Positions 1-8,001 of a stretch of 64,000 bases of DNA are shown here, in pieces (position 1 is the stretch's first letter; each line of letters begins with the position of its first letter). The notes beneath the pieces were generated by a model that worked only from the letters and a program-made list of their open reading frames with translations, searched no databases and was not told where the DNA came from. Origin of the DNA: Vibrio penaeicida (GTDB lineage: Bacteria > Pseudomonadota > Gammaproteobacteria > Enterobacterales > Vibrionaceae). The position numbers were made by a program, and so were the translations under genes. The stretch spans positions 1-64,000 of the forward strand of contig NZ_BFAQ01000050.1 of the NCBI RefSeq assembly GCF_002933855.1, given 5' to 3'.

Positions 1-4
1 CTAT

Positions 5-18
5 ATTGTTAAAGAGCG
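5..18 (-). promoter_or_regulatory. rRNA leader boxA antitermination element
   Basis: Read on the minus strand this is CGCTCTTTAACAAT, a close match to the boxA element (core GCTCTTTAACA) in gammaproteobacterial rRNA leaders, where the Nus antitermination complex assembles on the nascent RNA. It lies about 40 bases downstream of the P2 -10 element, as expected for an rrn leader. The 16S gene itself is beyond the left edge. Confidence 0.8.
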
Positions 19-54
19 TTGCTTTTTCGAAGGTTCTTCTCAAAGCGGACGGAC

Positions 55-82
55 ATTTTAGCTACTTAAGTTGTTGTGTCAA
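55..82 (-). promoter_or_regulatory. rRNA operon promoter P2
   Basis: On the minus strand there is a perfect -35 TTGACA (77-82), a 16-base spacer and a -10 TAAAAT (55-60). It sits between the stronger P1 element and boxA, the usual tandem-promoter layout of rrn operons. The operon would be transcribed leftwards out of the window. Confidence 0.75.
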
Positions 83-157
83 ACACTTTTTTCAACTCAG
101 TTATTCCGTCTTGCTGTCACTCTTAATATCTCGATTAATCCGTGACAACGAGGCGGC

Positions 158-185
158 ATTATAGGGACTTAGTTTCAACGCGCAA
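158..185 (-). promoter_or_regulatory. rRNA operon promoter P1
   Basis: On the minus strand: -35 TTGCGC (180-185), 16-base spacer, perfect -10 TATAAT (158-163), followed by a G+C-rich discriminator (GCCGCCTCG). G+C-rich discriminators are typical of stringently controlled rRNA P1 promoters. A short A-rich stretch lies upstream (about 195-210) and could act as an UP element. Confidence 0.75.
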
Positions 186-259
186 GTGCAAAATCAAAAA
201 AAAATGATGTTAACCGTTTGATTGCTCAGAATTACACCATGATGGACTATATATAAGCA

Positions 260-283
260 AAAAGAGGGGAAAACCCCTCTTTT
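260..283 (-). terminator. Rho-independent terminator of clpB
   Basis: A perfect 10-bp hairpin: AAAAGAGGGG (260-269), loop AAAA, CCCCTCTTTT (274-283). The minus-strand transcript ends in a U run. It lies 20 bases beyond the clpB stop and insulates clpB from the rRNA promoters. Confidence 0.85.
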
Positions 284-303
284 ATTAACTCACCGATTTT
301 ATC

Positions 304-2880
304 TTAAGCTTGATGAGCAATGATTCTATCTTTGTTTACAAGTAACTGTACCTTCTTATCGGGATTCACTTTCCCTGCAAGAATGGCTTTTGCTAATGGG
401 TTTTCGACGCTTTGCTGAATCGCGCGCTTAAGTGGTCTTGCACCAAAGACTGGATCAAAACCTACCTCAGAAATCAGATCTAGCGCTTTATCTGATACTT
501 CCAACTCATAACCTTTTTCAGCCATACGGTTTCCAAGCCTTAATAACTGTATAGATGCGATAGACTTTATATGTGCTTTTCCTAAAGGATGGAACACGAC
601 ACTTTCATCCACTCTGTTTAAAAACTCAGGACGGAAGTGTTTGCCTACAACTTCCATCACTTCATTTTTGATTCCTTCATAATCTAAAGTGGCAAAGTTT
701 TCCTGAATACGAGATGAGCCAAGATTCGACGTCATGATCACTACGGTATTACGAAAATCAACCGTTCGACCCTGCCCATCTGTTAACCGCCCATCGTCTA
801 AAACTTGCAGAAGGATGTTGAAAACATCAGGGTGCGCTTTTTCCACTTCATCAAGCAGAATGACCGAATAAGGTTTACGACGCACAGCTTCCGTTAAATA
901 GCCACCTTCTTCATAGCCAACATAACCAGGAGGCGCTCCGACTAAACGAGCCACAGAGTGCTTTTCCATAAACTCTGACATATCTATGCGCACCATGGCA
1001 TCTTCACTATCGAACATAAAGCTCGCTAATGTTTTACAAAGTTCAGTCTTACCTACTCCTGTCGGTCCTAAAAATAGGAAAGAACCAATCGGTTTATTGG
1101 GATCAGAAAGCCCTGCTCGACTTCTTCTTATCGCATTCGATACAACCTCAACCGCTTCTTGCTGACCAATAACACGCTTATGCAGTACTTCTTCCATTCG
1201 GAGCAGCTTTTCTTTTTCTGCTTCAAGCATTTTGGAAACGGGTATACCCGTTTGTTTCGAAAGTACCTCTGCTATTTCAGCATCCGTCACTTTGTTTTTA
1301 AGCAAAGTCATCTCTTGCATTTCAGCTTGAGTAGCGAGATCTAGCTGCTTTTCTAATTCAGGAATACGCCCATATTGCAGTTCAGACATACGATTTAAAT
1401 CGCCAGCTCTTCTTGCAAAGTCCATATCCATCCGAGCTTGTTCTAGTTCACTTTTGATATGTTGAGTACCCGAAAGTGCCGCTTTCTCTGCTTTCCAAAT
1501 TTCTTCTAGTTCAGCGTAATCACGCTCTTTTACTTCCAATTCACTGTTAAGTGCTTTTAGGCGTTTCGAACTCGCATCATCATGTTCATTCACTAGAGCT
1601 TGTTGCTCGATTTTTAGCTGGATGATCTTGCGTTCAAGTTTATCTAGAGATTCCGGCTTCGAGTCGATTTGCATTCGAATACTTGAAGCTGCTTCGTCGA
1701 TCAAGTCAATGGCTTTATCTGGCAATTGGCGGTCTGATACGTATCGGTGTGATAAACCCGCTGCAGCAACAATTGCTGGATCTGTAATTTCGACGTGATG
1801 GTGTAATTCATATCGCTCTTTAAGACCACGTAATATAGCCACAGTGTCTTCAACAGATGGCTCGTCGACCAAAACTTTTTGAAAGCGACGTTCCAAAGCA
1901 GGATCTTTTTCGATGTATTGACGGTATTCATCTAGAGTTGTTGCGCCGACACAGTGAAGCTCTCCCCTCGCCAATGCTGGTTTTAACATGTTCCCAGCAT
2001 CCATTGAGCCTTCACCTTTACCCGCTCCAACCATCGTATGAAGTTCATCTATAAATAGAATGACATTACCTTCTTCTTTCGATAACTCATTCAAAACAGA
2101 CTTCAAACGCTCTTCAAATTCTCCTCGATATTTTGCACCCGCGACTAATGACCCCATATCCAGTGATAAAACTCGACGACCTCGAAGCCCCTCTGGTACT
2201 TCATTGTTGATAATACGTTGGGCCAAACCTTCAACAATGGCTGTTTTACCTACGCCAGGTTCACCGATAATGACGGGGTTGTTTTTTGTGCGACGCTGTA
2301 GAACTTGAATGGTACGACGGATTTCATCATCACGACCAATCACAGGGTCTAACTTGCCCTGCTCTGCTCGCTCGGTTAAATCTATAGTAAATTTTTCGAG
2401 CGCTTGGCGTTTGTCTTCTGCATTAGGATCATCCACTTTCTGCCCGCCACGTACTTTTTCGATGGCTTCTGAGATCTTAGCTTCTGTTAATCCCAACTCT
2501 TTAAGTAATATGCCAAGTGGACCTTTATCTTCAATGGCAGCCAATAAGAAGATTTCAGATGAGATATAAGCATCTTGGCGCTTCTGAGCAACCTTGTCGC
2601 ACATGTTGAATAATGTGCCCATGGCAGAAGACAGTTGAACATCGCCACCAATACCACTGACTTTAGGTAAACGATCCATCATCTCGCTCAACTTTGAACG
2701 CAGCTGTACAACGTCTACATTCAGCATGGTAAGTAAAGGTCTTATGGTGCTGCCTTCTTGATTTAGAAGCGAGACTAAAAGATGAACTGGCTCTATATAC
2801 TGATGATCGCGCCCTAGCGCTAAGGATTGTGCGTCAGAAATAGCAACCTGAAATTTGCTGGTGAATCGATCAAGACGCAT
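304..2880 (-). CDS. clpB: ATP-dependent disaggregase chaperone ClpB (Hsp100)
   Basis: ClpB is a hexameric AAA+ machine that works with DnaK to pull apart aggregated proteins in the cytoplasm. The 858-residue product has the full family layout: Clp N-terminal repeats (about 1-145), a first AAA module with Walker A GEPGVGKTA and Walker B VILFIDELH, a long coiled-coil middle domain (about 410-525), and a second AAA module with GPTGVGKTE and ILLDEVEKAH. Length matches E. coli ClpB (857). A longer frame starts at a TTG at 2892, but the ATG at 2880 is preceded by a good GGAGGT and gives the normal MRLDRFTSKF start. The gene follows pgeF on the same strand, has a heat-shock-like promoter of its own and ends in a strong terminator. 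Confidence 0.97.
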   Translation of the reverse strand: MRLDRFTSKFQVAISDAQSLALGRDHQYIEPVHLLVSLLNQEGSTIRPLLTMLNVDVVQLRSKLSEMMDRLPKVSGIGGDVQLSSAMGTLFNMCDKVAQKRQDAYISSEIFLLAAIEDKGPLGILLKELGLTEAKISEAIEKVRGGQKVDDPNAEDKRQALEKFTIDLTERAEQGKLDPVIGRDDEIRRTIQVLQRRTKNNPVIIGEPGVGKTAIVEGLAQRIINNEVPEGLRGRRVLSLDMGSLVAGAKYRGEFEERLKSVLNELSKEEGNVILFIDELHTMVGAGKGEGSMDAGNMLKPALARGELHCVGATTLDEYRQYIEKDPALERRFQKVLVDEPSVEDTVAILRGLKERYELHHHVEITDPAIVAAAGLSHRYVSDRQLPDKAIDLIDEAASSIRMQIDSKPESLDKLERKIIQLKIEQQALVNEHDDASSKRLKALNSELEVKERDYAELEEIWKAEKAALSGTQHIKSELEQARMDMDFARRAGDLNRMSELQYGRIPELEKQLDLATQAEMQEMTLLKNKVTDAEIAEVLSKQTGIPVSKMLEAEKEKLLRMEEVLHKRVIGQQEAVEVVSNAIRRSRAGLSDPNKPIGSFLFLGPTGVGKTELCKTLASFMFDSEDAMVRIDMSEFMEKHSVARLVGAPPGYVGYEEGGYLTEAVRRKPYSVILLDEVEKAHPDVFNILLQVLDDGRLTDGQGRTVDFRNTVVIMTSNLGSSRIQENFATLDYEGIKNEVMEVVGKHFRPEFLNRVDESVVFHPLGKAHIKSIASIQLLRLGNRMAEKGYELEVSDKALDLISEVGFDPVFGARPLKRAIQQSVENPLAKAILAGKVNPDKKVQLLVNKDRIIAHQA

Positions 2881-2921
2881 AACAACCTCCAACCTTTTTA
2901 ATGTTCTTTAACTAGGTTAGG

Positions 2922-2953
2922 AGATAGGTACGCCATACTACAATTTCAAGGGG
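2922..2953 (-). promoter_or_regulatory. Candidate sigma-32 (heat-shock) promoter of clpB
   Basis: On the minus strand CCCCTTGAA (ending with the -35 CTTGAA at 2945-2950) is followed 14 bases later by TACCTATCT (2922-2930). The -35 is an excellent match to RpoH promoters; the -10 is only a partial match to CCCCATnT. The position, about 40 bases before the clpB start codon, and clpB being an RpoH target in relatives support the call. Confidence 0.55.
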
Positions 2954-3055
2954 AAGAACTAAGTATATATTCCTACTGAACCCAAAGATTTCACTAAAAA
3001 GAACAGATACAGATGAACCAGTTCAAGATATACATAGCTTTGTATAAAAGGAGGA

Positions 3056-3781
3056 CTATTCCAGCCAAATAAAACTGGATTGACGACCAGTGACGCCATC
3101 ACGTCGGTAAGAGTAAAATAAATGAGGGTCGCTGTATGTACACTGCCCACTATCGTAAACCAGTGATACACCTTCTGAATTGAGGCGCTGAGTTGCGAGC
3201 ATGCTCATGTTTGCAAACCATTTCCCTGCATTTTGACCTTGTTCGAAAGCGCAGATAGCTCGATCGTTTACAGAGGTAAACGCTTCAACAACATCCTCTC
3301 CGACTTCGAATGCAGCCTGACCAATCGCCGGCCCCAACCAAGCTATTACATCTCCAGAAAAGTGTTGTAATGCTTGCTCTATGATCCCACCAGCTAAACC
3401 ACGCCATCCGGCGTGAACGGCAGCGACTTGCGTACCTTTAGTGTCCGTTAGCAATACAGGTAAACAATCTGCTGTCATTGCAGAACAAACAATATTGGGC
3501 TTCGCAGTAAATACTCCATCCGCGTTAATGATTTCCTCTGAAGTGGAAACCATTGACGCGACATGAGTTGAATGAGTTTGATTTAACCAAATTGGTGCTG
3601 AAGGCATACTGGATGCCGTCACTAAGCGAGAACGGTTTTCAGCAACAAGATCGCTTGCATCGCCCACGTGTGTCCCAAGATTCAAACCAGAGTAAGAACC
3701 TTGAGATACGCCGCCCAAACGCGTGGAGCTAAGCGCTTTCACGTTCTTAGGAGCATCCCAATTCGGAGAAATCCACTTCAT
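3056..3781 (-). CDS. pgeF: Purine nucleoside phosphorylase / multicopper-oxidase-like protein (DUF152, YfiH)
   Basis: A 241-residue member of the YfiH/LACC1 family. Members have been described as purine nucleoside phosphorylases and, in E. coli, as a peptidoglycan-editing factor limiting mis-incorporated amino acids in UDP-MurNAc. Visible family motifs are SSTRLGGVS near residue 20, the metal-ligand-type motifs QTHSTH, ADCLPVLL and AVHAGWRG, and the C-terminal CTY..P.LFYSYRRDG. The start lies one base downstream of the rluD stop, so the two are translationally close, and clpB follows; rluD-pgeF-clpB is the E. coli order too. Which activity dominates in vivo is not decidable from sequence. Confidence 0.93.
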   Translation of the reverse strand: MKWISPNWDAPKNVKALSSTRLGGVSQGSYSGLNLGTHVGDASDLVAENRSRLVTASSMPSAPIWLNQTHSTHVASMVSTSEEIINADGVFTAKPNIVCSAMTADCLPVLLTDTKGTQVAAVHAGWRGLAGGIIEQALQHFSGDVIAWLGPAIGQAAFEVGEDVVEAFTSVNDRAICAFEQGQNAGKWFANMSMLATQRLNSEGVSLVYDSGQCTYSDPHLFYSYRRDGVTGRQSSFIWLE

Positions 3782-3782
3782 A

Positions 3783-4757
3783 TCAGTAATCGTCTAATGG
3801 ATTTTCTTTTGCATCCAAGCGCAATGCTTCTGCCATTTGAACCATGTCATCAGGCACAGGTGCATGGAACTCCATTTCCTCTTTGGTTGCAGGGTGAGCG
3901 AATCGAAGCATCACAGCGTGAAGTGCTTGTCGATCAAACCCGCGGATCATATCCGTCAGTTCGTCTGATGCACCTTTTGGAATTCGAGCCCGACCACCAT
4001 AAGCAATATCACCTAATAAAGGGTGTTGTAAGTAGGACATATGAACACGAATCTGGTGCGTACGCCCTGTTTCCAAACGCAATCGAATACGAGTGTGTTC
4101 ACGGAAGTGCTCTGCCACACGGTAGTGTGTCACCGCAGGTTTCCCTAGTTCACTCACTGCCATCAGTGTTCGTTTCGTTGAATGTCGACCAATGCCTTTT
4201 TCAATCATACCGCCTGCTGTCATTCGGCCAATCGCAATGGCTTCATATTCACGGGTAATATTTCTTTTTTGCAAAGCACGAACCAAACGAGTTTGAGCAG
4301 GCACCGTTTTCGCAACGACCATTAGACCTGTTGTATCTTTATCTAGACGATGCACAATACCAGCACGAGGCACTTCTGCAATGTCAGGGTAATGATGAAG
4401 AAGCGCGTTCAAAACCGTTCCATCAGGTGTACCTGCGCCAGGGTGTACAACAAAACCTCTAGGCTTATTGATAACGATGATGTCGTCGTCCTCATAGACA
4501 ATGTCTAGAGGAATATCTTGAGCTTCCCAACGCTCCTCATCTTCCAATTCTGCTTGAAGGACAATTTCTTCGCCCCCCATAACTTTTACGCGAGGCTTTA
4601 TTACAACCTCACCATTGACTTGGATTTTTCCTCCTAAAAGCCACTCTTTTAAGCGTGACCGAGAAAAATCGGTGAATAATTCGGCAACAGCCTGATCTAG
4701 GCGTTGGCCTAATTGGCTGTCTTTTACTGTACTTGTTAATTCAATCTGCTGAGCCAT
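3783..4757 (-). CDS. rluD: 23S rRNA pseudouridine(1911/1915/1917) synthase RluD
   Basis: RluD makes three pseudouridines in helix 69 of 23S rRNA, needed for normal ribosome assembly and termination. The 324-residue protein has an N-terminal S4 RNA-binding domain (about 18-80) and a RluA-type catalytic domain with the signature RAGIVHRLDKDTTGL, whose aspartate is catalytic, and later RTHQIRVH. The gene is divergent from bamD, with a 136-base gap holding both promoters. It is followed by pgeF with one base between, suggesting an rluD-pgeF(-clpB) operon. Confidence 0.96.
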   Translation of the reverse strand: MAQQIELTSTVKDSQLGQRLDQAVAELFTDFSRSRLKEWLLGGKIQVNGEVVIKPRVKVMGGEEIVLQAELEDEERWEAQDIPLDIVYEDDDIIVINKPRGFVVHPGAGTPDGTVLNALLHHYPDIAEVPRAGIVHRLDKDTTGLMVVAKTVPAQTRLVRALQKRNITREYEAIAIGRMTAGGMIEKGIGRHSTKRTLMAVSELGKPAVTHYRVAEHFREHTRIRLRLETGRTHQIRVHMSYLQHPLLGDIAYGGRARIPKGASDELTDMIRGFDRQALHAVMLRFAHPATKEEMEFHAPVPDDMVQMAEALRLDAKENPLDDY

Positions 4758-4893
4758 ATCGAACTTTTTTAAAAACCGTGAGACTAATACCCACTAGTAT
4801 GGATAAAATAATAGAATTGCGTCATTGTATCCGTTAACCGAACGAAAGTAACGGACACCAAGAAATATTTAATGCAAGGAACAAAGTGCGGAC

Positions 4894-5619
4894 ATGAAAA
4901 AGCATACATTATCGGGCTTATTGGCTTTGGGGCTTCTAGTTGGATGCTCTAGCAGCAAAGAGGTTGTGCCTGATGTGCCACCAGCAGAATTGTACTCTGA
5001 TGCGAAGATTTCACTTCAGACGGGAAACTGGCGTACCGCTATTGATAAATTGGAGGCATTAGATTCACGCTATCCTTTTGGTCCCTATTCTGAACAAGTA
5101 CAGCTAGATTTGATCTACGCGTATTATAAGAACAATGACTTGGCACTTGGCTTAGCCACGATTGCTCGATTCACTCGACTCAACCCAACACATGAAAAGT
5201 CAGATTGGGTACTCTACATGCGCGGTTTGACGCACATGGCTCAAGATAGAAACTTTATGCACGATTTATTTAATGTTGATCGTTCAGATAGAGATCCAGA
5301 GCCAGTGAAATCAGCATTCAATGATTTCAAACGTCTACTTCAACGATACCCAAGCAGCCCTTATGCTGAAGATGCGCAACAACGCATGTTCTCTCTTAAG
5401 AATCGATTGGCAGAGTATGATTTAGCAACCGCCGATTTTTATCTGAGGCGTGAAGCTTGGATTGCCGCTATTAATCGATGTCAGGAACTCCAAAAGACCT
5501 TCCCAGACACAAAAGCGGCACGCAAGTCTCTTGCCATTCAGTTAGAAGCATACAAGAAGCTTGGTTTGAAAGATGCGATAGAGCGAACTGAGAAATTGAT
5601 GAGTCTTAACCCTGTTTAA
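4894..5619 (+). CDS. bamD: Outer-membrane assembly lipoprotein BamD
   Basis: BamD is the essential lipoprotein of the BAM complex that inserts beta-barrel proteins into the outer membrane. The 241-residue product starts with a lipoprotein signal peptide and lipobox (LLVGC, cysteine about residue 18). It then has TPR-like helical repeats, including a first-TPR stretch LYSDAKISLQTGNW and repeated RYP motifs, in line with the E. coli protein (245 residues). It stands alone, divergent from rluD, and ends in a strong terminator 22 bases after the stop codon. Confidence 0.95.
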   Translation: MKKHTLSGLLALGLLVGCSSSKEVVPDVPPAELYSDAKISLQTGNWRTAIDKLEALDSRYPFGPYSEQVQLDLIYAYYKNNDLALGLATIARFTRLNPTHEKSDWVLYMRGLTHMAQDRNFMHDLFNVDRSDRDPEPVKSAFNDFKRLLQRYPSSPYAEDAQQRMFSLKNRLAEYDLATADFYLRREAWIAAINRCQELQKTFPDTKAARKSLAIQLEAYKKLGLKDAIERTEKLMSLNPV

Positions 5620-5640
5620 GCTTTCCATCATGAATACATA

Positions 5641-5663
5641 AAAGCAGCTTCGGCTGCTTTTTT
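5641..5663 (+). terminator. Terminator of bamD
   Basis: Hairpin AAAGCAGC (5641-5648), UUCG tetraloop, GCTGCTTT (5653-5660), followed by T residues. A UUCG loop gives an unusually stable stem. Confidence 0.9.
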
Positions 5664-5704
5664 ATTTTCAAATAAGCCAATTGGAGAGAAGGGGGATATA
5701 TTGA

Positions 5705-5720
5705 TGTGATTAACATCACA
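5705..5720. promoter_or_regulatory. CRP-type binding site upstream of raiA
   Basis: TGTGA-TTAACA-TCACA, a perfect match to the CRP core half-sites. It lies about 290 bases before raiA, just after the bamD terminator, so the likely target is raiA rather than bamD. The distance is large for a classical activation site unless the raiA promoter lies far upstream. Confidence 0.5.
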
Positions 5721-5877
5721 AATACCTAGCGAACAAACTTTAGACGGTCGTTTTCATTGAATCGTATTCGCCCCCTAAAAATAGAGTATTTCTAGCGTGC
5801 TTACCCTTACCAATCTAAACATTTTTTCCCGTTCAACAAGTATTTTTTTAAGAATTCCACCTAGGTTTTGTCTGAGA

Positions 5878-5931
5878 TCACATTCGTATCCAATTAGAAA
5901 TACTCACCTTAAGACATTGATTCAGATCACA
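5878..5931. promoter_or_regulatory. Two further CRP-like half-sites before raiA
   Basis: The string AGATCACATTC occurs twice, with TCACA at 5878-5882 and at 5927-5931. The second has a partial left half (ATTGA-N6-TCACA, 5916-5931). Each right half is good and each left half is weak. Together with the perfect site at 5705-5720 they suggest cAMP-CRP control of raiA. The rest of the 5664-5997 gap holds no gene that I can see. Confidence 0.35.
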
Positions 5932-5997
5932 TTCTTTTCGGGCTGGATAAGTAATCTGGAGTTAACCCAATGAGGGGCGAAACAGAGGAAAAACAAT

Positions 5998-6330
5998 ATG
6001 AAAGTAAACATCACTGGTAAAAACATCGACATCACCTCTGCCATCCGCAATCACATTGAAGGTAAATTCAAAAAGCTAGAAAAATGGCAAGTTGAGTTTA
6101 TTGGTTGCCAAGCAACCATCAGTGAAGAGCCGAACAAACAAATGAAGATTGAAGCGATCATATCTGTGCCAAAAGGACAACTTATTGCTTCAGCTACAAA
6201 TGAAGACTTATACATTGCAGTTAATGAAGCCGAACAAAAACTAGAACGTCAGCTAAACAAACTGCGTCATAAGCCAGAAGCTCGTAGAGCCAGCCATTCC
6301 AATAAACCTGAGTTGGAAGAAACCGAATAA
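5998..6330 (+). CDS. raiA: Ribosome-associated inhibitor / hibernation factor RaiA (short HPF/YfiA family)
   Basis: RaiA (protein Y) binds the 30S subunit in the mRNA/tRNA channel, inactivating and stabilising 70S ribosomes in stationary phase or cold. The 110-residue product fits the short HPF/RaiA class: an N-terminal beta-alpha-beta-beta-beta-alpha fold starting MKVNITGKNIDIT, the basic helix NEAEQKLERQLNKLRHK, and a short acidic tail like that of YfiA. The ribosome-binding site is AGAGGAA. The gene has its own terminator and a long upstream region with CRP-like sites. It sits directly before pheL-pheA, as in E. coli. Confidence 0.93.
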   Translation: MKVNITGKNIDITSAIRNHIEGKFKKLEKWQVEFIGCQATISEEPNKQMKIEAIISVPKGQLIASATNEDLYIAVNEAEQKLERQLNKLRHKPEARRASHSNKPELEETE

Positions 6331-6355
6331 CACTTTCTTTATTTAGTCCTACTTA

Positions 6356-6381
6356 ATGGCGCCAAACGGCGCCATTTTTTT
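6356..6381 (+). terminator. Terminator of raiA
   Basis: Perfect 8-bp stem ATGGCGCC (6356-6363), loop AAAC, GGCGCCAT (6368-6375), then a run of T to 6381. Confidence 0.9.
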
Positions 6382-6383
6382 AC

Positions 6384-6413
6384 TTGACGATATATAGCTG
6401 CATTGCTTATTGT
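6384..6413 (+). promoter_or_regulatory. Candidate promoter of the pheL-pheA transcript
   Basis: TTGACG (6384-6389) with an 18-base spacer to TATTGT (6408-6413). It lies just after the raiA terminator and about 30 bases before the leader peptide. The -35 is good and the -10 moderate; a TATAAA at 6415-6420 is an alternative -10. Confidence 0.45.
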
Positions 6414-6442
6414 GTATAAACACCCACCAAACAACAGTAAAT

Positions 6443-6490
6443 ATGCAAACCATTACCCTGTTCTTTTTTGACTTCTTTTTTATCTCCTGA
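6443..6490 (+). CDS. pheL: Phe-rich leader peptide of the pheA operon
   Basis: A 15-codon frame, MQTITLFFFDFFFIS then TGA, with six phenylalanine codons in two runs of three. E. coli PheL is also a 15-residue peptide with seven Phe. It lies between a promoter and an attenuator hairpin immediately upstream of pheA. Ribosome stalling at the Phe codons when charged tRNA-Phe is scarce would favour an antiterminator and let transcription enter pheA. The frame is too short for ordinary gene finders, but composition and context make it convincing. Confidence 0.9.
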   Translation: MQTITLFFFDFFFIS

Positions 6491-6567
6491 ATTGGGGGCA
6501 GAAGTCGTTTACTGAAAGAAAAGTCAAAAACGAACAGAAAGCCTCCCAAAATTGGGGGGCTTTTTTT
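6470..6567 (+). promoter_or_regulatory. pheA transcription attenuator
   Basis: The terminator arm is AGCCTCCC (6540-6547), loop AAAATT, GGGGGGCT (6554-6561), then seven T. An alternative pairing is TGGGGGC (6493-6499) with the GCCTCCCA at 6541-6548, which would disrupt the terminator. A pause-type pairing is also visible: TTTTTGACTT in the leader frame with AAGTCAAAAA at 6521-6530, and GACTTC (6470-6475) with GAAGTC (6501-6506). Together these give the pause, antiterminator and terminator set expected for Phe attenuation. Confidence 0.85.
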
Positions 6568-6584
6568 ATAAGGATAATAACAAA

Positions 6585-7754
6585 ATGACAGACAGACTGG
6601 ACGGTATAAGATCGCGCCTTAACGAGCTGGATGATCAGCTTCTGAAATTGCTATCGGAAAGGCGTGAACTTAGTATCGAAGTAGCCAAAAGCAAAGTTGA
6701 AACATCAAAGCCTGTACGCGACGCCAAACGCGAGCAACAACTACTCGTAAAATTGATTAATAATGGTAAAGATAAGTACCAGTTAGATGCCCCATACATC
6801 ACTAAAATTTTTCATACCATCATTGAAGACTCAGTGTTGCTGCAACAGGCGTACCTACAAAACTTATTAAATCCTGGTGAGAGCAGGAAGCCATTAGCTC
6901 GCGTCGCATTTCTTGGCGCAAGAGGCTCATATTCGCACTTAGCAAGCCATCAGTATTTTAGCCGTAAAAATACTGAGCTCATTGAGCTTAATTGCGAACA
7001 TTTCAAAGAAATCGCTTCTACCGTTGAGTCTGGTCATGCTGACTACGGTGTTCTCCCAATTGAAAACACGAGTTCAGGTTCAATAAACGAAGTCTATGAT
7101 CTACTTCAACATACTACGCTGTATATCGTAGGTGAACTGACACTCCCAATTGAACATTGCCTTGTCGCCACATCTGATGTTCGACTCGAAGAGATAAAAA
7201 CGCTTTACTCACATCCACAGCCTCATCAGCAATGCAGTGAGTTTCTCTCTCACTTAAATGGTGTCACCTTGGAATCTTGTGTCAGCACTGCCGATGCAAT
7301 GCAGAAAGTGAAAGACTTAGACAGAAAGGATGTCGCTGCTATTGGTAATGCTTCTAGTGGGAAGCTGTATGGCTTGCAGTCCATTCAAGGTAATATCGCC
7401 AACCAAACCGAAAATCACACGCGTTTTATTGTGGTTGCGCGTAAACCGGTTGAAGTGTCTACTCAGATCCCAGCAAAAACAACGCTGATAATGTCCACAT
7501 CGCAACAAGCAGGTTCGCTTGTCGAGACTCTCCTAGTATTGCAGCGATATGGCATCAATATGACCAAATTGGAGTCACGCCCTATAATGGGTAACCCTTG
7601 GGAAGAAATGTTCTACATTGATCTAGAAGCGCACCTCGACTCTGAAGAAATGAATAATGCTATTTCAGAAGTTATAAAGCTGACCACCCACTTGAAAGTG
7701 CTTGGCTGTTACCCGATCGAAAATGTAGAAGCGACACAAGTATCCTTAGGTTAA
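6585..7754 (+). CDS. pheA: Bifunctional chorismate mutase / prephenate dehydratase (P-protein)
   Basis: Converts chorismate to prephenate and then phenylpyruvate, the committed route to phenylalanine. The 389-residue product has an AroQ-type chorismate mutase helix bundle (about 1-90, LDGIRSRLNELDDQLLKLL), a dehydratase domain opening VAFLGARGSYSHLAS and containing YGVLPIENTSSGSINEVYDL, and a C-terminal ACT domain with the ESRP motif that binds Phe for feedback inhibition. A longer frame begins at a TTG at 6552, but that lies inside the attenuator; the ATG at 6585 follows AAGGAT and matches the family start. Expression is controlled by the pheL attenuator. Confidence 0.97.
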   Translation: MTDRLDGIRSRLNELDDQLLKLLSERRELSIEVAKSKVETSKPVRDAKREQQLLVKLINNGKDKYQLDAPYITKIFHTIIEDSVLLQQAYLQNLLNPGESRKPLARVAFLGARGSYSHLASHQYFSRKNTELIELNCEHFKEIASTVESGHADYGVLPIENTSSGSINEVYDLLQHTTLYIVGELTLPIEHCLVATSDVRLEEIKTLYSHPQPHQQCSEFLSHLNGVTLESCVSTADAMQKVKDLDRKDVAAIGNASSGKLYGLQSIQGNIANQTENHTRFIVVARKPVEVSTQIPAKTTLIMSTSQQAGSLVETLLVLQRYGINMTKLESRPIMGNPWEEMFYIDLEAHLDSEEMNNAISEVIKLTTHLKVLGCYPIENVEATQVSLG

Positions 7755-7783
7755 TGAACAGTATCCCGTTCTAGCTCTAGATG

Positions 7784-7808
7784 GCTCACTCTTAAACAAA
7801 GAGTGAGC
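7784..7808 (+). terminator. Hairpin after pheA, weak terminator
   Basis: A perfect 10-bp stem GCTCACTCTT (7784-7793), loop AAACA, AAGAGTGAGC (7799-7808). Only TTA follows, so it lacks a real T run; it may still limit read-through from pheA into mbaA or protect the 3' end. Confidence 0.45.
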
Positions 7809-8001
7809 TTACTCCCATTTTCTAACCTATTCAGCGAAGAAGAACGCTCAATTCTTAAAGTTAAGTCATTTCTCACACTACAACAAACCCATTTTAAGGT
7901 AACTTGCACCTATTCGCGTTGCGTGAAAACCCAATCTCCAGATCCTTGTTTTTCCTCAGTTTGGGTAGGTCGTATTCATTGATGGAACGTATGTATATAG
8001 A

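Noticed and set aside
1159..2569. Four or five plus-strand frames opposite clpB
   Set aside because: They lie wholly inside clpB on the other strand, lack ribosome-binding sites and have no recognisable domain.
7784..7808. Strong terminator after pheA
   Set aside because: The stem is good but there is no T run, so it is listed as weak only.
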